A stretch of 37,641 bases of DNA, from the NCBI GenBank assembly GCA_947465215.1, contig CANHZX010000005.1, positions 1 through 37,641 on the forward strand. Direction: 5' to 3'. Origin of the DNA: Betaproteobacteria bacterium. Lineage in GTDB: Bacteria > Pseudomonadota > Gammaproteobacteria > Burkholderiales > SG8-41. Below the pieces are notes generated by a model. That model was given only the letters and a program-made list of their open reading frames with translations, had not been told where the DNA came from and did no database searches. Below are positions 10,701 to 22,283 of this stretch, in pieces. The position numbers and the translations under genes are program-made. How positions within the stretch are numbered: the stretch's first letter is position 1; each line of letters opens with the position of its first letter.

Positions 10701-13700
10701 TCAGGCGGCGATCTTTTTGCCCTTGGCCGCCAATTCGCCCAGCGCGCGACGGTATTCGTTCGGGAACACCTTGACGAATTTGCCACGTGCGGTCGACCAG
10801 TCGGCAATGATGCCCTGCGCCCTGATGCTGCCGGTCAGTTTGGCGTGGTTCTCAATGTAGCGCTTGGCGATGACTTCATCAGCCAGCCCCATATGCCAGA
10901 CGTCACGGGGTACTTTGGCATCCTGCTCGGCTTCCGTCAGCAACGGTTCAAGTTTGACCATCGAAGCGTTGCAGTAGGAAGCGAAGGTGCCGTCCTCGTC
11001 GTAAACATAAGCGATGCCGCCCGACATGCCGGCCGCGAAGTTGCGTCCCGTGGGGCCCAGCACGACGACGGTGCCGCCGGTCATGTATTCGCAGCCATGG
11101 TCACCGGTGCCCTCGACAACGGTATGCGCGCCGGAGTTACGTACGGCAAAACGTTCGCCGGCGACGCCGCGGAAGTAGGCTTCACCCGCGATCGCACCGT
11201 AGAGAACGGCATTGCCGGTAATGATGTTGAGGCCGGCATCGCCGCGGAACTTCGGCGACGGCTGGACGATGATACGTCCGCCCGACAGGCCCTTGCCACA
11301 GTAGTCATTGGTGTCGCCGATCAGGTTCAGCGTGATGCCGCGCGACAGGAAGGCGCCCAGGCTCTGACCGGCAGATCCGGCGAATTTCACGCGGATGGTG
11401 TCCTCGGGCAGGCCGTCGTGGCCGTAACGTTTCGCTACCTGCCCGGAGAGCATGGTGCCGACCGTGCGGTTGATGTTGCGGATCGGCATGTCGATGCTGA
11501 CTTTTTCGCCGCGTTCCAGTGCCGGCTTCGCCAGTTCGATCAGGCGGTGATCCAGTGCCTTGTCGAGGCCGTGATCCTGCGATTCGGTGTGGAAGCGCGA
11601 GACTTCGGGGCCCATCTTCGGCAGGTGGAAGATGCGGCTGAAATCGAGTCCGCGGGCTTTCCAGTGCTCAATGCCCTTGCGGGTGTCGAGCAGATCGGCG
11701 CGGCCGATCAGGTCATCAAACTTGCGGATGCCGAGCTGCGCCATCAACTGGCGGATTTCCTCGGCAACAAAGAAGAAGTAGTTGATGACATGTTCCGGCT
11801 TGCCGGTGAATTTCTTGCGCAGCACCGGATCCTGGGTGGCAACCCCGACCGGACAGGTGTTGAGATGGCATTTGCGCATCATGATGCAGCCCTGGACGAC
11901 CAGCGGGGCCGTGGCAAAGCCGAATTCGTCGGCGCCGAGCAGCGCGCCGACAACGACATCGCGCCCGGTCTTCAACTGGCCGTCAACCTGCACCGCGATA
12001 CGGCTGCGCAGGCGGTTCAGCACCAGCGTCTGCTGGGTTTCGGCGAGACCGAGTTCCCACGGTGTGCCTGCGTGCTTGATCGATGACCACGGGCTCGCGC
12101 CGGTGCCGCCGTCATGGCCGGAAATCGTCACGTGATCGGCTTTCGCCTTGGCCACACCGGCGGCGACCGTGCCGACGCCGACTTCGGAAACCAGCTTGAC
12201 GCTGATCGAAGCGGCGGTGTTGCTGTTCTTCAAGTCGTGGATCAGTTGTGCCAGATCCTCGATTGAATAGATGTCGTGGTGCGGTGGCGGTGAAATCAGT
12301 TCGACGCCCGGTGTCGAGTAGCGCAGTTCGGCGATGTACTCGGAGACCTTTTTACCCGGCAGCTGTCCACCCTCACCCGGCTTGGCGCCCTGCGCCATCT
12401 TGATCTGGATCTGCTCGGCGCTCGCCAGATACTCGGCGGTGACGCCGAAACGGCCGGAAGCAACCTGCTTGATCTTCGACTTCAGCGAATCACCGGCTTT
12501 GATTTCGATATCACTGATAAAGCGGTCAGCGCCCAGGCGCGACGCCATGGTTTCGCCAGCCTTGATCGGGGCAAATCGCCGACGGTCTTCACCGCCTTCG
12601 CCAGTGTTCGACTTGCCGCCGATACGGTTCATCGCCAACGCCAGCGTGGCGTGCGCTTCGGTGGAAATCGATCCCAGCGACATGGCGCCGGTAGAGAAGC
12701 GTTTGACGATTTCCGCCGCCGGCTCGACTTCTTCGATGGCTACCGGTTTGCATTGGTCGAAACGGAAATCAAACAGACCCCGGAACGTCATGTGACGCTT
12801 CGATTGATCGTTGATGATGTCCGCGTATTCGCGATAAGTCGATGCGCTGTTGGCGCGGGTTGCATGCTGCAGCTTGGCGATCGCGTCCGGCGTCCACATG
12901 TGCTCTTCGCCGCGTACCCGCCATGCGTATTCACCGCCGGTATCCAGAGAGCCGGTCAGGACCGGATCGTTGCCGAAGGCGCCGCGATGGGTGCGGATTG
13001 ACTCCTCGGCAACTTCGAACAAGCCGATGCCGCCGACGTTGGACGGCGTGCCGGTGAAATATTTGTCGATCAGCGGCTTTGACAGGCCAATCGCTTCAAA
13101 AATCTGTGCGCCGGTGTAGGACATGTAAGTAGAGATGCCCATTTTCGACATCACCTTGCGCAGACCCTTGCCCACGGCTTTGACGAAATTCTTAATGGCT
13201 TTGTGGCCGTCGACACCGTTGATCTGGCCGCTGTCTGCGATCTGCAGCATGGTCTCCAGCGCCAGGTAGGGATGCACGGCTTCCGCGCCATAACCACCCA
13301 GCAGCGCAAAGTGATGCACTTCGCGCGCCGAACCGGTTTCGACAACGAGGCCGGCACTGGTGCGCAGCCCTTTGTCGACGAGGTGATGATGGATGGTGGA
13401 CAGCGCGAGCAGCGCCGGGATCGCGACATGGTCGCGATCGATGTGGCGGTCGGAAATGATGATGATCGAGTAGCCGGAGCGCACCGCGTCTTCGGCCTGG
13501 GCGGCCAGGCTGGCAAGACGCGCTTCGATGGCTTCCTTGCCCCAGGCTGCGGGGTAGGTAATGTTCAGTTCAAAGGATTTGAACTTGCCATCGGTGTAAC
13601 GCTCGATGTTCCGGATTTTTTCCATCTCGTAGAAATCCAGTACCGGCTGGCTGACTTCGAGGCGGATCGGCGGATTGGTTTCATCGATGCCGAGCAGGTT

Positions 13701-15356
13701 GGGTTTCGGACCGATGAACGACACCAGCGAAGTGACCAGCTCCTCGCGAATCGGATCGATCGGCGGATTGGTCACCTGCGCAAACAGCTGTTTGAAATAC
13801 TGGTACAGGTTCTTGTTCTTGGCCGAGAGCACCGCCAGCGGTGAATCGTTGCCCATGGAGCCGATGGGCTCTTCGCCGTTGCCCGCCATCGGCGTCAGAA
13901 TGAACTTGAGGTCTTCCTGGGTGTAGCCGAAGGCCTGCTGGCGGTCGAGCAGAGGCACAGTGCTGCGTTCCGGCTGAGCTTTCTGGCTTTCGACGTCGTC
14001 GAGCTTGACGCGGATGCGTTCGATCCATTCCACATAGGGTTTGGCTGATGCGAGTGATTCCTTCAGCTCCTTGTCGTCGATGATGCGGCCTTTTTCCAGG
14101 TCGACGAGGAACATCTTGCCCGGCTGCAGGCGCCATTTCTTGACGATCTTTTCTTCGGGAATCGGCAGGCAGCCCGATTCCGAACCCATGATTACCAGAT
14201 CATCATCGGTGACGATGTAACGCGCGGGACGCAGGCCATTTCGATCCAGTGTGGCGCCAATCTGGCGACCGTCGCTGAATGCAATAGCGGCGGGACCATC
14301 CCACGGCTCCATCATCGCGGCGTGGTATTCGTAGAAAGCGCGGCGGCTGGAATCCATCAGCGTGTGGCCTTCCCACGCTTCGGGGATCATCATCATCACG
14401 GCGTGCGCAATCGAATAGCCGCCCATCACCAGCAGTTCGAGCGAATTATCGAAAGATGCCGAATCGGATTGGCCCGGATAAATCAGCGGCCACAGCTTAT
14501 CGAGATCCTTGCCGAGAATCGGGCTGGAAATCGCACCCTGGCGCGCACGTACCCAGTTGACGTTGCCGCGCACGGTGTTGATTTCGCCGTTGTGGGCGAT
14601 CATGCGGAAGGGGTGGGCGAGATCCCAGGTCGGGAAGGTATTGGTCGAGAAACGCTGGTGCACCAACGCCAGTGCCGACACCACGCGCGGATCCTGCAGA
14701 TCCTTGAAATAGGTGCCGACCTGTGAAGGCAGCAGCATGCCTTTGTAAACGATGGTGCGTGCCGACATCGACGGCACGAAAAATTCAGTGCTGTGCGCGA
14801 GGTGTAATTCGCGAATTGCGTGACCGGCGCTTTTGCGGATCACGTAAAGCTTGCGCTCGAGCGCGTCGGTGACACGGATGGCGGAGCTGCGGCCGATGAA
14901 CACCTGCCGGATGACCGGCTCGACTTTCTTGACCGACTCGCCGAGGTCTTCGCTGTCGACTGGAACATCGCGCCAGCCGAGCAGCACCTGGCCTTCATCC
15001 TTGATGGCGCGTTCGATTTCATATTCGCAGGCGAGGCGTGATGCCGGTTCGCGTGGCAGGAAGATCATGCCGATGCCGTATTCACCCGCCGGTGGCAGCT
15101 TGACGCCCTGCTTGTCCATTTCCTCTCGGAAAAACGCGTCGGGAATCTGGATCAGGATGCCGGCGCCATCCGAGGCTTTGGGATCTGCGCCCACTGCGCC
15201 GCGGTGCGTCAGATTGCAAAGAATGGTCAGGCCCTGTTCGATGATGTCGTGACTTTTCTTGCCCTTGATATGGGCAACAAAACCGACACCGCACGCATCG
15301 TGCTCATGCGCACCATCGTAAAGACCTTGGGGTTCCGGCAAATTCGGGTGTGACAT
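10701..15356 (-). CDS. gltB: Glutamate synthase large subunit (likely start [26 protein letters not shown])
   Basis: Class II amidotransferase N-terminus ([14 protein letters not shown]), FMN/Fe-S region ([21 protein letters not shown]), GXGXG C-terminal domain; the track's 22-aa N-terminal extension is probably not translated. Confidence 0.96.
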   Translation of the reverse strand: MSHPNLPEPQGLYDGAHEHDACGVGFVAHIKGKKSHDIIEQGLTILCNLTHRGAVGADPKASDGAGILIQIPDAFFREEMDKQGVKLPPAGEYGIGMIFLPREPASRLACEYEIERAIKDEGQVLLGWRDVPVDSEDLGESVKKVEPVIRQVFIGRSSAIRVTDALERKLYVIRKSAGHAIRELHLAHSTEFFVPSMSARTIVYKGMLLPSQVGTYFKDLQDPRVVSALALVHQRFSTNTFPTWDLAHPFRMIAHNGEINTVRGNVNWVRARQGAISSPILGKDLDKLWPLIYPGQSDSASFDNSLELLVMGGYSIAHAVMMMIPEAWEGHTLMDSSRRAFYEYHAAMMEPWDGPAAIAFSDGRQIGATLDRNGLRPARYIVTDDDLVIMGSESGCLPIPEEKIVKKWRLQPGKMFLVDLEKGRIIDDKELKESLASAKPYVEWIERIRVKLDDVESQKAQPERSTVPLLDRQQAFGYTQEDLKFILTPMAGNGEEPIGSMGNDSPLAVLSAKNKNLYQYFKQLFAQVTNPPIDPIREELVTSLVSFIGPKPNLLGIDETNPPIRLEVSQPVLDFYEMEKIRNIERYTDGKFKSFELNITYPAAWGKEAIEARLASLAAQAEDAVRSGYSIIIISDRHIDRDHVAIPALLALSTIHHHLVDKGLRTSAGLVVETGSAREVHHFALLGGYGAEAVHPYLALETMLQIADSGQINGVDGHKAIKNFVKAVGKGLRKVMSKMGISTYMSYTGAQIFEAIGLSKPLIDKYFTGTPSNVGGIGLFEVAEESIRTHRGAFGNDPVLTGSLDTGGEYAWRVRGEEHMWTPDAIAKLQHATRANSASTYREYADIINDQSKRHMTFRGLFDFRFDQCKPVAIEEVEPAAEIVKRFSTGAMSLGSISTEAHATLALAMNRIGGKSNTGEGGEDRRRFAPIKAGETMASRLGADRFISDIEIKAGDSLKSKIKQVASGRFGVTAEYLASAEQIQIKMAQGAKPGEGGQLPGKKVSEYIAELRYSTPGVELISPPPHHDIYSIEDLAQLIHDLKNSNTAASISVKLVSEVGVGTVAAGVAKAKADHVTISGHDGGTGASPWSSIKHAGTPWELGLAETQQTLVLNRLRSRIAVQVDGQLKTGRDVVVGALLGADEFGFATAPLVVQGCIMMRKCHLNTCPVGVATQDPVLRKKFTGKPEHVINYFFFVAEEIRQLMAQLGIRKFDDLIGRADLLDTRKGIEHWKARGLDFSRIFHLPKMGPEVSRFHTESQDHGLDKALDHRLIELAKPALERGEKVSIDMPIRNINRTVGTMLSGQVAKRYGHDGLPEDTIRVKFAGSAGQSLGAFLSRGITLNLIGDTNDYCGKGLSGGRIIVQPSPKFRGDAGLNIITGNAVLYGAIAGEAYFRGVAGERFAVRNSGAHTVVEGTGDHGCEYMTGGTVVVLGPTGRNFAAGMSGGIAYVYDEDGTFASYCNASMVKLEPLLTEAEQDAKVPRDVWHMGLADEVIAKRYIENHAKLTGSIRAQGIIADWSTARGKFVKVFPNEYRRALGELAAKGKKIAA

Positions 15357-15524
15357 CGTGAGCCTCGTCAAAAACACCATGAAAATCAACAGCTTGCAAC
15401 GATATTTGTTGCATCGCCACAAGCCGGGATTGTCAAAACGCGAAAAACGGAGTGAAACCCGGTAAGTCTACCGCTATCAAAGGGTTAGCTCAACGGGTAG
15501 CGGCCTTAGGTCCGCGAGAAAATC

Positions 15525-16649
15525 TCAGCTGACGTCGATGGAAAACAGACGTCGATGTTCGACGATGGCGTAGCGGTCGGTCATCCCGGCAATGTAGTCG
15601 GCAATGGCACGCGGGGTGTTGGTCTCGGCACGGGCCTGGAATTCCGGCGGCAGCAGGCCGGGCTCGGCCAGAAAGGCCTGGAACAGGTCGGTGATGATGC
15701 GGCGGGCCTTGCTGCTCATCCGGGAGACCCGGTAGTGCCGGTACAGGTTGGTGCGCAAAAACTGTTTTAATTCAGTCTGTTCCTGCTGGATCCGCTGCGA
15801 AAAGCGGATCATCGCCGGTGCCTTGCGGACGTCATCCAAGGAGGTGGGGTTATGTTCGCGGATGCTCGCGGCGCTCTGGCGGATCAGGTCGGTCACCAGG
15901 GTGTCGATCATCCGGCGCACCGTCTCGTGTACCAGCCGCCGGCCTTCGATTTTTGGATAGGACTTTAGCGCCGCCCGCATGTGCCGGCGGAAAATCCCTA
16001 CGGTCGCCAGTTGATCCATTTCCAGCAGGCCTGAGCGCAGGCCATCGTCGACGTCATGGTTGTTGTAGGCGATTTCGTCGGCGAGATTGGCGATCTGGGC
16101 TTCAAGGCTCGGGCGCTGCCGGCGAATAAAACGTTCGCCAACATCGCCGAGCAGGCGGGCGTTTTTCAGCGAGCAGTGCTTGAGAATGCCTTCACGGGTT
16201 TCGAAGGTCAGATTCAGTCCGTCGAATGCGCCGTAACGTTGTTCCAGCACATCTACCACCCGCAGTGATTGCAGGTTGTGCTCGAATCCGCCATACGGCT
16301 TCATGCAATCATTGAGCGCATCCTGACCGCTGTGGCCGAACGGAGTATGGCCGAGGTCATGTGCCAGCGTGATGGCCTCGGTCAGGTCTTCGCTGAGCGA
16401 CAGATGGCGCGCCACCGAGCGGCCGATCTGCGCTACTTCCAAGCTGTGCGTGAGGCGGGTGCGGAACAGATCACCCTCATGGTTCACGAACACCTGGGTC
16501 TTGTATTCAAGGCGGCGAAATCCGGTGGAATGGATGATGCGGTCGCGGTCCCGCTGATATTCGCTGCGCCCTCGGGGCGGAGGTTCGCGGAAGCGGCGGC
16601 CGCGCGAAGATTCCGCATTGGCGGCGTATGGAGCCAGTTCAGGCGTCAT
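15525..16649 (-). CDS. dgt: dGTPase-like deoxynucleoside triphosphate triphosphohydrolase (HD domain; likely start [15 protein letters not shown])
   Basis: HD motif [45 protein letters not shown]. Confidence 0.92.
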   Translation of the reverse strand: MTPELAPYAANAESSRGRRFREPPPRGRSEYQRDRDRIIHSTGFRRLEYKTQVFVNHEGDLFRTRLTHSLEVAQIGRSVARHLSLSEDLTEAITLAHDLGHTPFGHSGQDALNDCMKPYGGFEHNLQSLRVVDVLEQRYGAFDGLNLTFETREGILKHCSLKNARLLGDVGERFIRRQRPSLEAQIANLADEIAYNNHDVDDGLRSGLLEMDQLATVGIFRRHMRAALKSYPKIEGRRLVHETVRRMIDTLVTDLIRQSAASIREHNPTSLDDVRKAPAMIRFSQRIQQEQTELKQFLRTNLYRHYRVSRMSSKARRIITDLFQAFLAEPGLLPPEFQARAETNTPRAIADYIAGMTDRYAIVEHRRLFSIDVS

Positions 16650-17739
16650 CAACACCCTCCCCGCCGAGAACGATGGCCAGCGCTTCGCCAGGAACGGCGG
16701 CGCTGACAAAGGCTTCGCCGATTTTATTCAGCAGCACGAAACGGATTTTTCCGCCCTCAACTTTTTTATCATGGCCCATCAGTTCCAGGTAACGGTCGAC
16801 ACCCAGACGCGGCCCTCGAACCGGCAAACCGGCCCGCTGCAGCAGCTTTTCCGTGCGCGAGATGCAAGTTGCATCGACCAGCCCCATCCGCTGCGAGACC
16901 CGCGCGGCAATAGCCATGCCTGCGGCAACGGCTTCACCGTGCAACCACTTGCCGTACCCCAGACCGGATTCAATGGCGTGTCCGAAGGTATGTCCGAAGT
17001 TAAGCAGTGCCCTGACACCTTCTTCGCGTTCATCTGCCGCGACAACGGTAGCCTTGTTGCGGCAGGACACATGGATGGCGTGGGCAAGTGCCGCAGCATC
17101 GCGTGCCAGCAGCTGATCCATATTGGTTTCCAGCCATTCGAAAAACACTGAATCCCCAATCAATCCGTATTTGATGATTTCTGCCAGACCTGCAGCGAAC
17201 TCCCGTTGCGGCAGCGTTTTGAGCGTATCGGTGTCGGCAATCACCGCGCGCGGCTGGTAAAAAGCGCCGATCATGTTTTTGCCCAGCGGATGATTGATCG
17301 CCGTTTTACCGCCGACGGAAGAATCTACCTGAGCCAGCAGCGTTGTCGGGATCTGGATGAAGGGGGCGCCGCGCTGGAAAGTTGCCGCGGCGAAGCCGAC
17401 CAGATCGCCGATTACGCCACCACCCAGTGCAATCAATGTTGTCTTACGCTCGGCGTGCCGCTTCAGCAGCGCATCAAACACCAGATTCAGCGTTTGCCAG
17501 TTCTTGTGTTCCTCACCGTCCGGCAGCACGATGGTATCGACGTCAATCTGCTGTGCGGCAAGAGCTGATTTGAGCTTTTCCAGATACAGCGGGCCGACCA
17601 CAGTGTTGGTGATGATCACGGCTTTGCGTTGCGGCAAATGGGCGGCCACCAGTTCGGCATGGCTTAGAAGGCCTGGTCCAATGTGTATCGGATAGCCGCG
17701 ATCGGCAAGATCAACGTGCAGTGTGCTGTGTTTGTTCAT
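16639..17739 (-). CDS. aroB: 3-dehydroquinate synthase
   Basis: [58 protein letters not shown]. Confidence 0.97.
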   Translation of the reverse strand: MNKHSTLHVDLADRGYPIHIGPGLLSHAELVAAHLPQRKAVIITNTVVGPLYLEKLKSALAAQQIDVDTIVLPDGEEHKNWQTLNLVFDALLKRHAERKTTLIALGGGVIGDLVGFAAATFQRGAPFIQIPTTLLAQVDSSVGGKTAINHPLGKNMIGAFYQPRAVIADTDTLKTLPQREFAAGLAEIIKYGLIGDSVFFEWLETNMDQLLARDAAALAHAIHVSCRNKATVVAADEREEGVRALLNFGHTFGHAIESGLGYGKWLHGEAVAAGMAIAARVSQRMGLVDATCISRTEKLLQRAGLPVRGPRLGVDRYLELMGHDKKVEGGKIRFVLLNKIGEAFVSAAVPGEALAIVLGGEGVDDA

Positions 17740-18329
17740 GACTGGGTTTGCTCTGCCGGCTGCTGTGGCGTGTTGGTATTGCCATCTGTCAACAGTTGCT
17801 GAATCTTCGAAGTCAGGTGTGCCACACTTTGTGATCCGGTATCGACGATCAGATCAGCTACTTCCCGATACAGCGGATCACGTTGCTCGTGAAGCGTCCG
17901 CAGCTTGCCGAGCGGATCTGCTGTCTGCAGCAGCGGGCGGTTGCGATCCCTGCGGGTGCGACGCCACAGATCTTCGGGCGCCGCACGAAGGTAAATCACC
18001 CGGCCGCGGCTTTTGAGAAACCGGCGGTTGGTCTCCGCAATCACGGCGCCGCCGCCGGTTGCCAGCACGATGCCGTTCATAGCGCTCAGTTGCTCGATCA
18101 TTTTTTCTTCACGCGCCCGGAATCCGGTTTCGCCCTCGATCTCGAAAATCAACGGGATTTTTACGCCGGTGATCCGTTCGATCTCGGCATCGGCATCAAA
18201 AAATTCCATGTTCAGGCGGCGCGCAAGCATGCGGCCGACCGATGTTTTTCCCGCGCCCATCAGGCCGACCAGAAAAATGTTGCCGGGTCCGTCTGCGGTT
18301 TCGCCGGGATTAGGGTTGCTTGACATCAT
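17736..18329 (-). CDS. aroK: Shikimate kinase
   Basis: Walker [33 protein letters not shown]; 4-nt overlap with aroB. Confidence 0.95.
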   Translation of the reverse strand: MMSSNPNPGETADGPGNIFLVGLMGAGKTSVGRMLARRLNMEFFDADAEIERITGVKIPLIFEIEGETGFRAREEKMIEQLSAMNGIVLATGGGAVIAETNRRFLKSRGRVIYLRAAPEDLWRRTRRDRNRPLLQTADPLGKLRTLHEQRDPLYREVADLIVDTGSQSVAHLTSKIQQLLTDGNTNTPQQPAEQTQS

Positions 18330-18378
18330 GAGGTGATTTTAGCTGAAGCCGTGTAATGCCCGTATCGCAGATACCAAT

Positions 18379-18405
18379 AAAAAAGGGCGGCGCAACGCGC
18401 CGCCC
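18379..18405 (-). terminator. Rho-independent terminator downstream of pilQ
   Basis: On - strand: GGGCGGCGC-GTT-GCGCCGCCC (9-bp perfect stem) followed by TTTTTT (A6 at 18379-18384 on + strand). Confidence 0.88.
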
Positions 18406-18427
18406 CTTGGATCATCCGGATAGCGGA

Positions 18428-20539
18428 TTAACGCAGCGTTGCGGCGTCTTTCAGGACTTTCGGCGAGATGAAGATCAGCAGTTCGCGCCGGTCATCCACA
18501 CGCTGGTTGTTTTTGAACAGGAAGCCGACAAAGGGCAGGTCGCCGAGCACCGGTACCTTGGTGGTCGTCGAGCGTTCGTCCTGCGTATAGATACCGCCGA
18601 TGACCACCGTGCCGCCGTTTTCGACCAGAACCTCCGTCGCCACCTGTTTGGTGTCGATGGACGGGCCCGACAGCGTGTTGGTGCCGACACTGTCCTTGTT
18701 TACTTTAAGGTTCATGATCACGTTGTCATCCGGCGTGATCTGCGGTTTTACTTTCAGCGACAGTGTTGCTTTGCGGAACGAAACGCTGGTTGCACCGCTC
18801 GACGTAGCCTGCTGGTACGGAATCTCCGTGCCCTGTTCGATCGTGGCTTCAACCTTGTCTGCGGTGATGACACGCGGGCTCGAGATGATCTTGCCTTTGC
18901 CGTCAGCCTGCAGTGCCGAGAGCTCCAGATTCAGGAACTTGGTGCTCTTGTCGTTGAAGAGCAGGAAGGAAAACACGCCGGGATTGGCGCCGGACAGGCC
19001 GGTCGCCGGCAGGTTGACAAACAGCGCGTCGTTGAACGTGCCCGCGGTTGTAGTCTGCCCTGATGTAAACGCGGTGGCATTGGTGCTGCCGCCAATCAAG
19101 GCATTGGTGCCGCCACCGTTGCCCAGACGGAAACCCTGCCCGGTGGTGTCATTGAAGCCCAGGCGTGCGCCGATGTTGCGGCTGAAAGTATCGTTGGCTT
19201 CAACGATGCGCGATTCGATCATCACCTGACGGACGGGGACGTCAATCTGTTTCAGCAGCTTACGCACCTCCTCCAATCGAGACGGCGTGTCCTGCACAAA
19301 CACCGTATTGGTGCGTACGTCGACCACAGCGCTGCCGCGCTTCGACAGGATCCGCTGCTTGGGATCCGACAGCAGTGTCTGAAATTCAGCAGCCTTCTGA
19401 TAGTTGACCTGGATGCTCTCGGTGCGCAGCGGTTCCAGATCAGCGATCTGCGAGCGTGCTTCCAGCGCTAATTTTTCACGCGTGGCCAACTCGTCGCGCG
19501 GTGCGATCCACACCACGTTGCCGGTCTTGCGCATGTCGAGGCCTTTGCTCTGGAGGATGATGTCCAGCGCCTGATCCCAGGGTACGTCTTTGAGCCGCAG
19601 AGTGAGGCTGCCGCCGACGGTGTCGCTGGTGATGACATTGAGGCCGGTAAAGTCGGCGATGACCTGCAGTACGGCGCGGACTTCAACGTTCTGGAAATTG
19701 AGCGACAGTTTTTCGCCGGTGAATCCGGGCTGGACCAGCCGGGTGCCGTCATCCACGACTTTTTTGACTTCGATGATGAAACGGTTATCCGTCTGGTAAG
19801 CCGAGTGTTCCCAGGCACCACGCGGCGTGATCACCATGCGCGTACCGTTGCCCTGTGCATAGGTTTCGATGCTTTCAACCGGGGTGCCGAAGTCAACGAC
19901 GTCAAGACGGCGTGCAAGGTTTTTCGGAACGGCAGTGTTGAGGAAATCGATGATCAGCGAGCGGCCTTGCGTACGCAGGTCGATGCCGACCTGGTTGTCG
20001 GACAGATCAACCATGACACGACCTTCGCCGGTGCTGCCGCGGCGGAAGTCAACGTCACGAAGACTGTGTTTGCCGTCACCCGGTTTGACCTGTGCGAAAG
20101 TCTGCGCGGCCGGTGCCGGCGTGCTGCCTGCAGTTGAGGAGCCGCCCAGGGTAACCATGATGGTGTTGCCTTCGATCTTGGCGTCGTAGCCCAGCTGTTT
20201 CGACGTTTCAAGAACCAGGCGTGAACGATCACCGGCCTGGACGATATTGATCCGGCGGACATCGCCTTCGCCGATTTCATGCGTGGTTTTACCTGAACCG
20301 TTGGTGGTGCCGGGGAAATCGAAAGCGATTCGCGGCGGGTTGTTCACCACGAAGCTGGCAGGAGTGCTGGCGGGAGCGCCTTTCAGCGTGATTTTCACGA
20401 GCGTCGAACCGCCCTGTTGCGCCGAAACGTTCACGGCTTCGATGCTGTTCTGAGCGTAAGCCGTGGCGGCGGCGATGGCAAAACCTGCCGCTACCGCCAG
20501 TTTCGAAACACGAGTCATGAATTTGAAAAGCTGAATCAT
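18428..20539 (-). CDS. pilQ: Type IV pilus secretin PilQ
   Basis: AMIN-like N-terminus, secretin/TonB short domain (LSLNFQNVEVRAVLQVIADFTGLNVI), secretin C-terminus (VPVLGDLPFVGFLFKN); pil gene context. Confidence 0.96.
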   Translation of the reverse strand: MIQLFKFMTRVSKLAVAAGFAIAAATAYAQNSIEAVNVSAQQGGSTLVKITLKGAPASTPASFVVNNPPRIAFDFPGTTNGSGKTTHEIGEGDVRRINIVQAGDRSRLVLETSKQLGYDAKIEGNTIMVTLGGSSTAGSTPAPAAQTFAQVKPGDGKHSLRDVDFRRGSTGEGRVMVDLSDNQVGIDLRTQGRSLIIDFLNTAVPKNLARRLDVVDFGTPVESIETYAQGNGTRMVITPRGAWEHSAYQTDNRFIIEVKKVVDDGTRLVQPGFTGEKLSLNFQNVEVRAVLQVIADFTGLNVITSDTVGGSLTLRLKDVPWDQALDIILQSKGLDMRKTGNVVWIAPRDELATREKLALEARSQIADLEPLRTESIQVNYQKAAEFQTLLSDPKQRILSKRGSAVVDVRTNTVFVQDTPSRLEEVRKLLKQIDVPVRQVMIESRIVEANDTFSRNIGARLGFNDTTGQGFRLGNGGGTNALIGGSTNATAFTSGQTTTAGTFNDALFVNLPATGLSGANPGVFSFLLFNDKSTKFLNLELSALQADGKGKIISSPRVITADKVEATIEQGTEIPYQQATSSGATSVSFRKATLSLKVKPQITPDDNVIMNLKVNKDSVGTNTLSGPSIDTKQVATEVLVENGGTVVIGGIYTQDERSTTTKVPVLGDLPFVGFLFKNNQRVDDRRELLIFISPKVLKDAATLR

Positions 20540-21069
20540 TTAGAGCCTCCCTGTTCTTGCAACAACAGCGCTTGTTCCTTCTCTTCCCAGTTGCCGCCGC
20601 TGTCCTGAACAATTTCCTTCAGTTTGATATCTGTTTCCGAGATGCCAACGATGCGTCCAAAGTTCTGGCCCAGGTAATTGCCCGAGCGCACACGGTAAAG
20701 CGCACTGTCCGGTGCCTTGACCAGCGCAAATACCTGATCTTTCTGCTGCAGAGTGCCGACCATTTTCAGGTTTTCCAGCGGGAAGGCTTCGAGCGCTTCG
20801 CGCGGACGGTTGAAATCCGGCTGCAGACCACCCTTGGCCGTCGATTTCGGCGGTTCGATTTTTCTTGGCTTGAATGGATCGGTCAGATCGTAGGCGTTGT
20901 AGGCAAAAGGCTCATACGGTTTGACTTCGGGCAGCGGCTGAATCCGGCCGCCCGGCAATTTGTCCGATTCCTTGACGAATTGCCGCAGATCGGAATGTTC
21001 CTCGCTGCTGCAGCCCGTCAAGGCTGCTGCGCAGGTCAAAGCGACAACCATTAAAGTTTTACGGTTCAT
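20536..21069 (-). CDS. pilP: Type IV pilus lipoprotein PilP
   Basis: Lipobox LTGCSSE; PilP-like region (LENLKMVGTLQQKDQVFALVKAPDSALYRVRSGNYLGQNFGRI); position in pilMNOPQ. Confidence 0.94.
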   Translation of the reverse strand: MNRKTLMVVALTCAAALTGCSSEEHSDLRQFVKESDKLPGGRIQPLPEVKPYEPFAYNAYDLTDPFKPRKIEPPKSTAKGGLQPDFNRPREALEAFPLENLKMVGTLQQKDQVFALVKAPDSALYRVRSGNYLGQNFGRIVGISETDIKLKEIVQDSGGNWEEKEQALLLQEQGGSK

Positions 21070-21698
21070 TTTTTCGCTCCCGCTGCCGGCTTGGTCGCGG
21101 CTTTGCGTGCCGCTGCCAGTTCGCCGTCATCCAGGTAGCGGAAGGTTTTTGCTACCGCGTCCAGCGTCAAGCCGTCTTTGTTGGCGGCCAGAGAGATATC
21201 GTTCAGCGTCACGATGCGCGAGAGCCTGCCGATGTCGCTGGCGAAAGCGCCCAGGTCATGATAGTTGCCGCTTACCCGTACGGTAATCGGCAGTTCGGCA
21301 TAAAAGTCGCCCATGATTTCATTGGCGGCCGGCCGGAACAGCTCGAACTGTAACCCGCGGCCGAGGCCCGCCTGGTTGATATCGGTCAGCAGCGCATCCA
21401 TTTCGGATTTGCCCGGCAATTGTTTCAGCAGTGCACCGAACTGCGACTCGATATCCACGAGCTGCTTGCGGTAGGCAGGCAGGTCAATGGCCTGTTTCTT
21501 TTTATCGAGAAACGTCGTGCGTAGCTGCTCTTCTTTGGCTTTTTCGCCGTCAATCTGCGCCAGTTGATCTTGCCAGTCAAACCAGTAGCTGGCCCCCACC
21601 AGGGCGATCAGCAGCAGGAGCAGAACACCGAGTTTGGGCAGGATCGGCCAGCTGCCGATCTTGTTGGGGTCTAGTTTTTTCAGTTCGTCCAGAGTCAT
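21066..21698 (-). CDS. pilO: Type IV pilus inner-membrane protein PilO
   Basis: N-terminal TM (LGVLLLLLIALVGASYWF), coiled coil, PilO-like C-terminal domain; pil context. Confidence 0.94.
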   Translation of the reverse strand: MTLDELKKLDPNKIGSWPILPKLGVLLLLLIALVGASYWFDWQDQLAQIDGEKAKEEQLRTTFLDKKKQAIDLPAYRKQLVDIESQFGALLKQLPGKSEMDALLTDINQAGLGRGLQFELFRPAANEIMGDFYAELPITVRVSGNYHDLGAFASDIGRLSRIVTLNDISLAANKDGLTLDAVAKTFRYLDDGELAAARKAATKPAAGAKK

Positions 21699-21701
21699 GA
21701 T

Positions 21702-22283
21702 TTAGCCCTTCTTCCCGGCTTTCTTGTCGGTGGGCTCGGTAGCGCGGGTAATCTCAATGTTCATCGTGAACTCGTTGAGACGCTGGCCGCCGGCCGCAAC
21801 CGATTTGATTTCCACCAGATTGGCTTTTTGCAGATACTGGGAACCTTCGAGGTTTCGCATCAACGTCGATACGCGGGCCTGAGACTGGGTGTAGCCGGAA
21901 ATCGTAACTTTGGCACCTTGCTGCTTGATGGTTTTCAGGTACATGCCATCCGGCAGTTGACGAACCAGCTGATCCAGAAGGTGCACGACTTCAGCCCGGT
22001 TGCTCTGCAGCGTTTCGACCACCTGTTTGCGTTTCAACAGGGCGGCAATCTGTTCCTTGAGCTTGTTGATCTCGGCGATTTCCTTGTCGATCTTGACGAT
22101 CTCGCCTTCAAGGTATTTGTTCCGGGCCTGCTGATTGGACAGCGCGCTGTCCAGATACGTATGAACGCCGAACCAGATCGTGGCACCGATGGCCACGACC
22201 ACACCCAGCATGACAAAGAAATGCTGTTGCTGCTGCTTGCGCCGCATCTCGCGATGCGGCAGCAGATTGATGCGCGCGGTCAT
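21702..22283 (-). CDS. pilN: Type IV pilus inner-membrane protein PilN
   Basis: MTARINLLPHREMRRKQQQQ N-terminal motif followed by TM; pil context. Confidence 0.95.
   Translation of the reverse strand: MTARINLLPHREMRRKQQQQHFFVMLGVVVAIGATIWFGVHTYLDSALSNQQARNKYLEGEIVKIDKEIAEINKLKEQIAALLKRKQVVETLQSNRAEVVHLLDQLVRQLPDGMYLKTIKQQGAKVTISGYTQSQARVSTLMRNLEGSQYLQKANLVEIKSVAAGGQRLNEFTMNIEITRATEPTDKKAGKKG

Noticed and set aside
15483-15503. GGTTAGCTCAACGGGTAGCGG resembles a tRNA D-arm
   Set aside because: No acceptor pairing, anticodon arm or T-arm (GGTTCGANTCC) follows; too short for a tRNA or convincing tRNA fragment.
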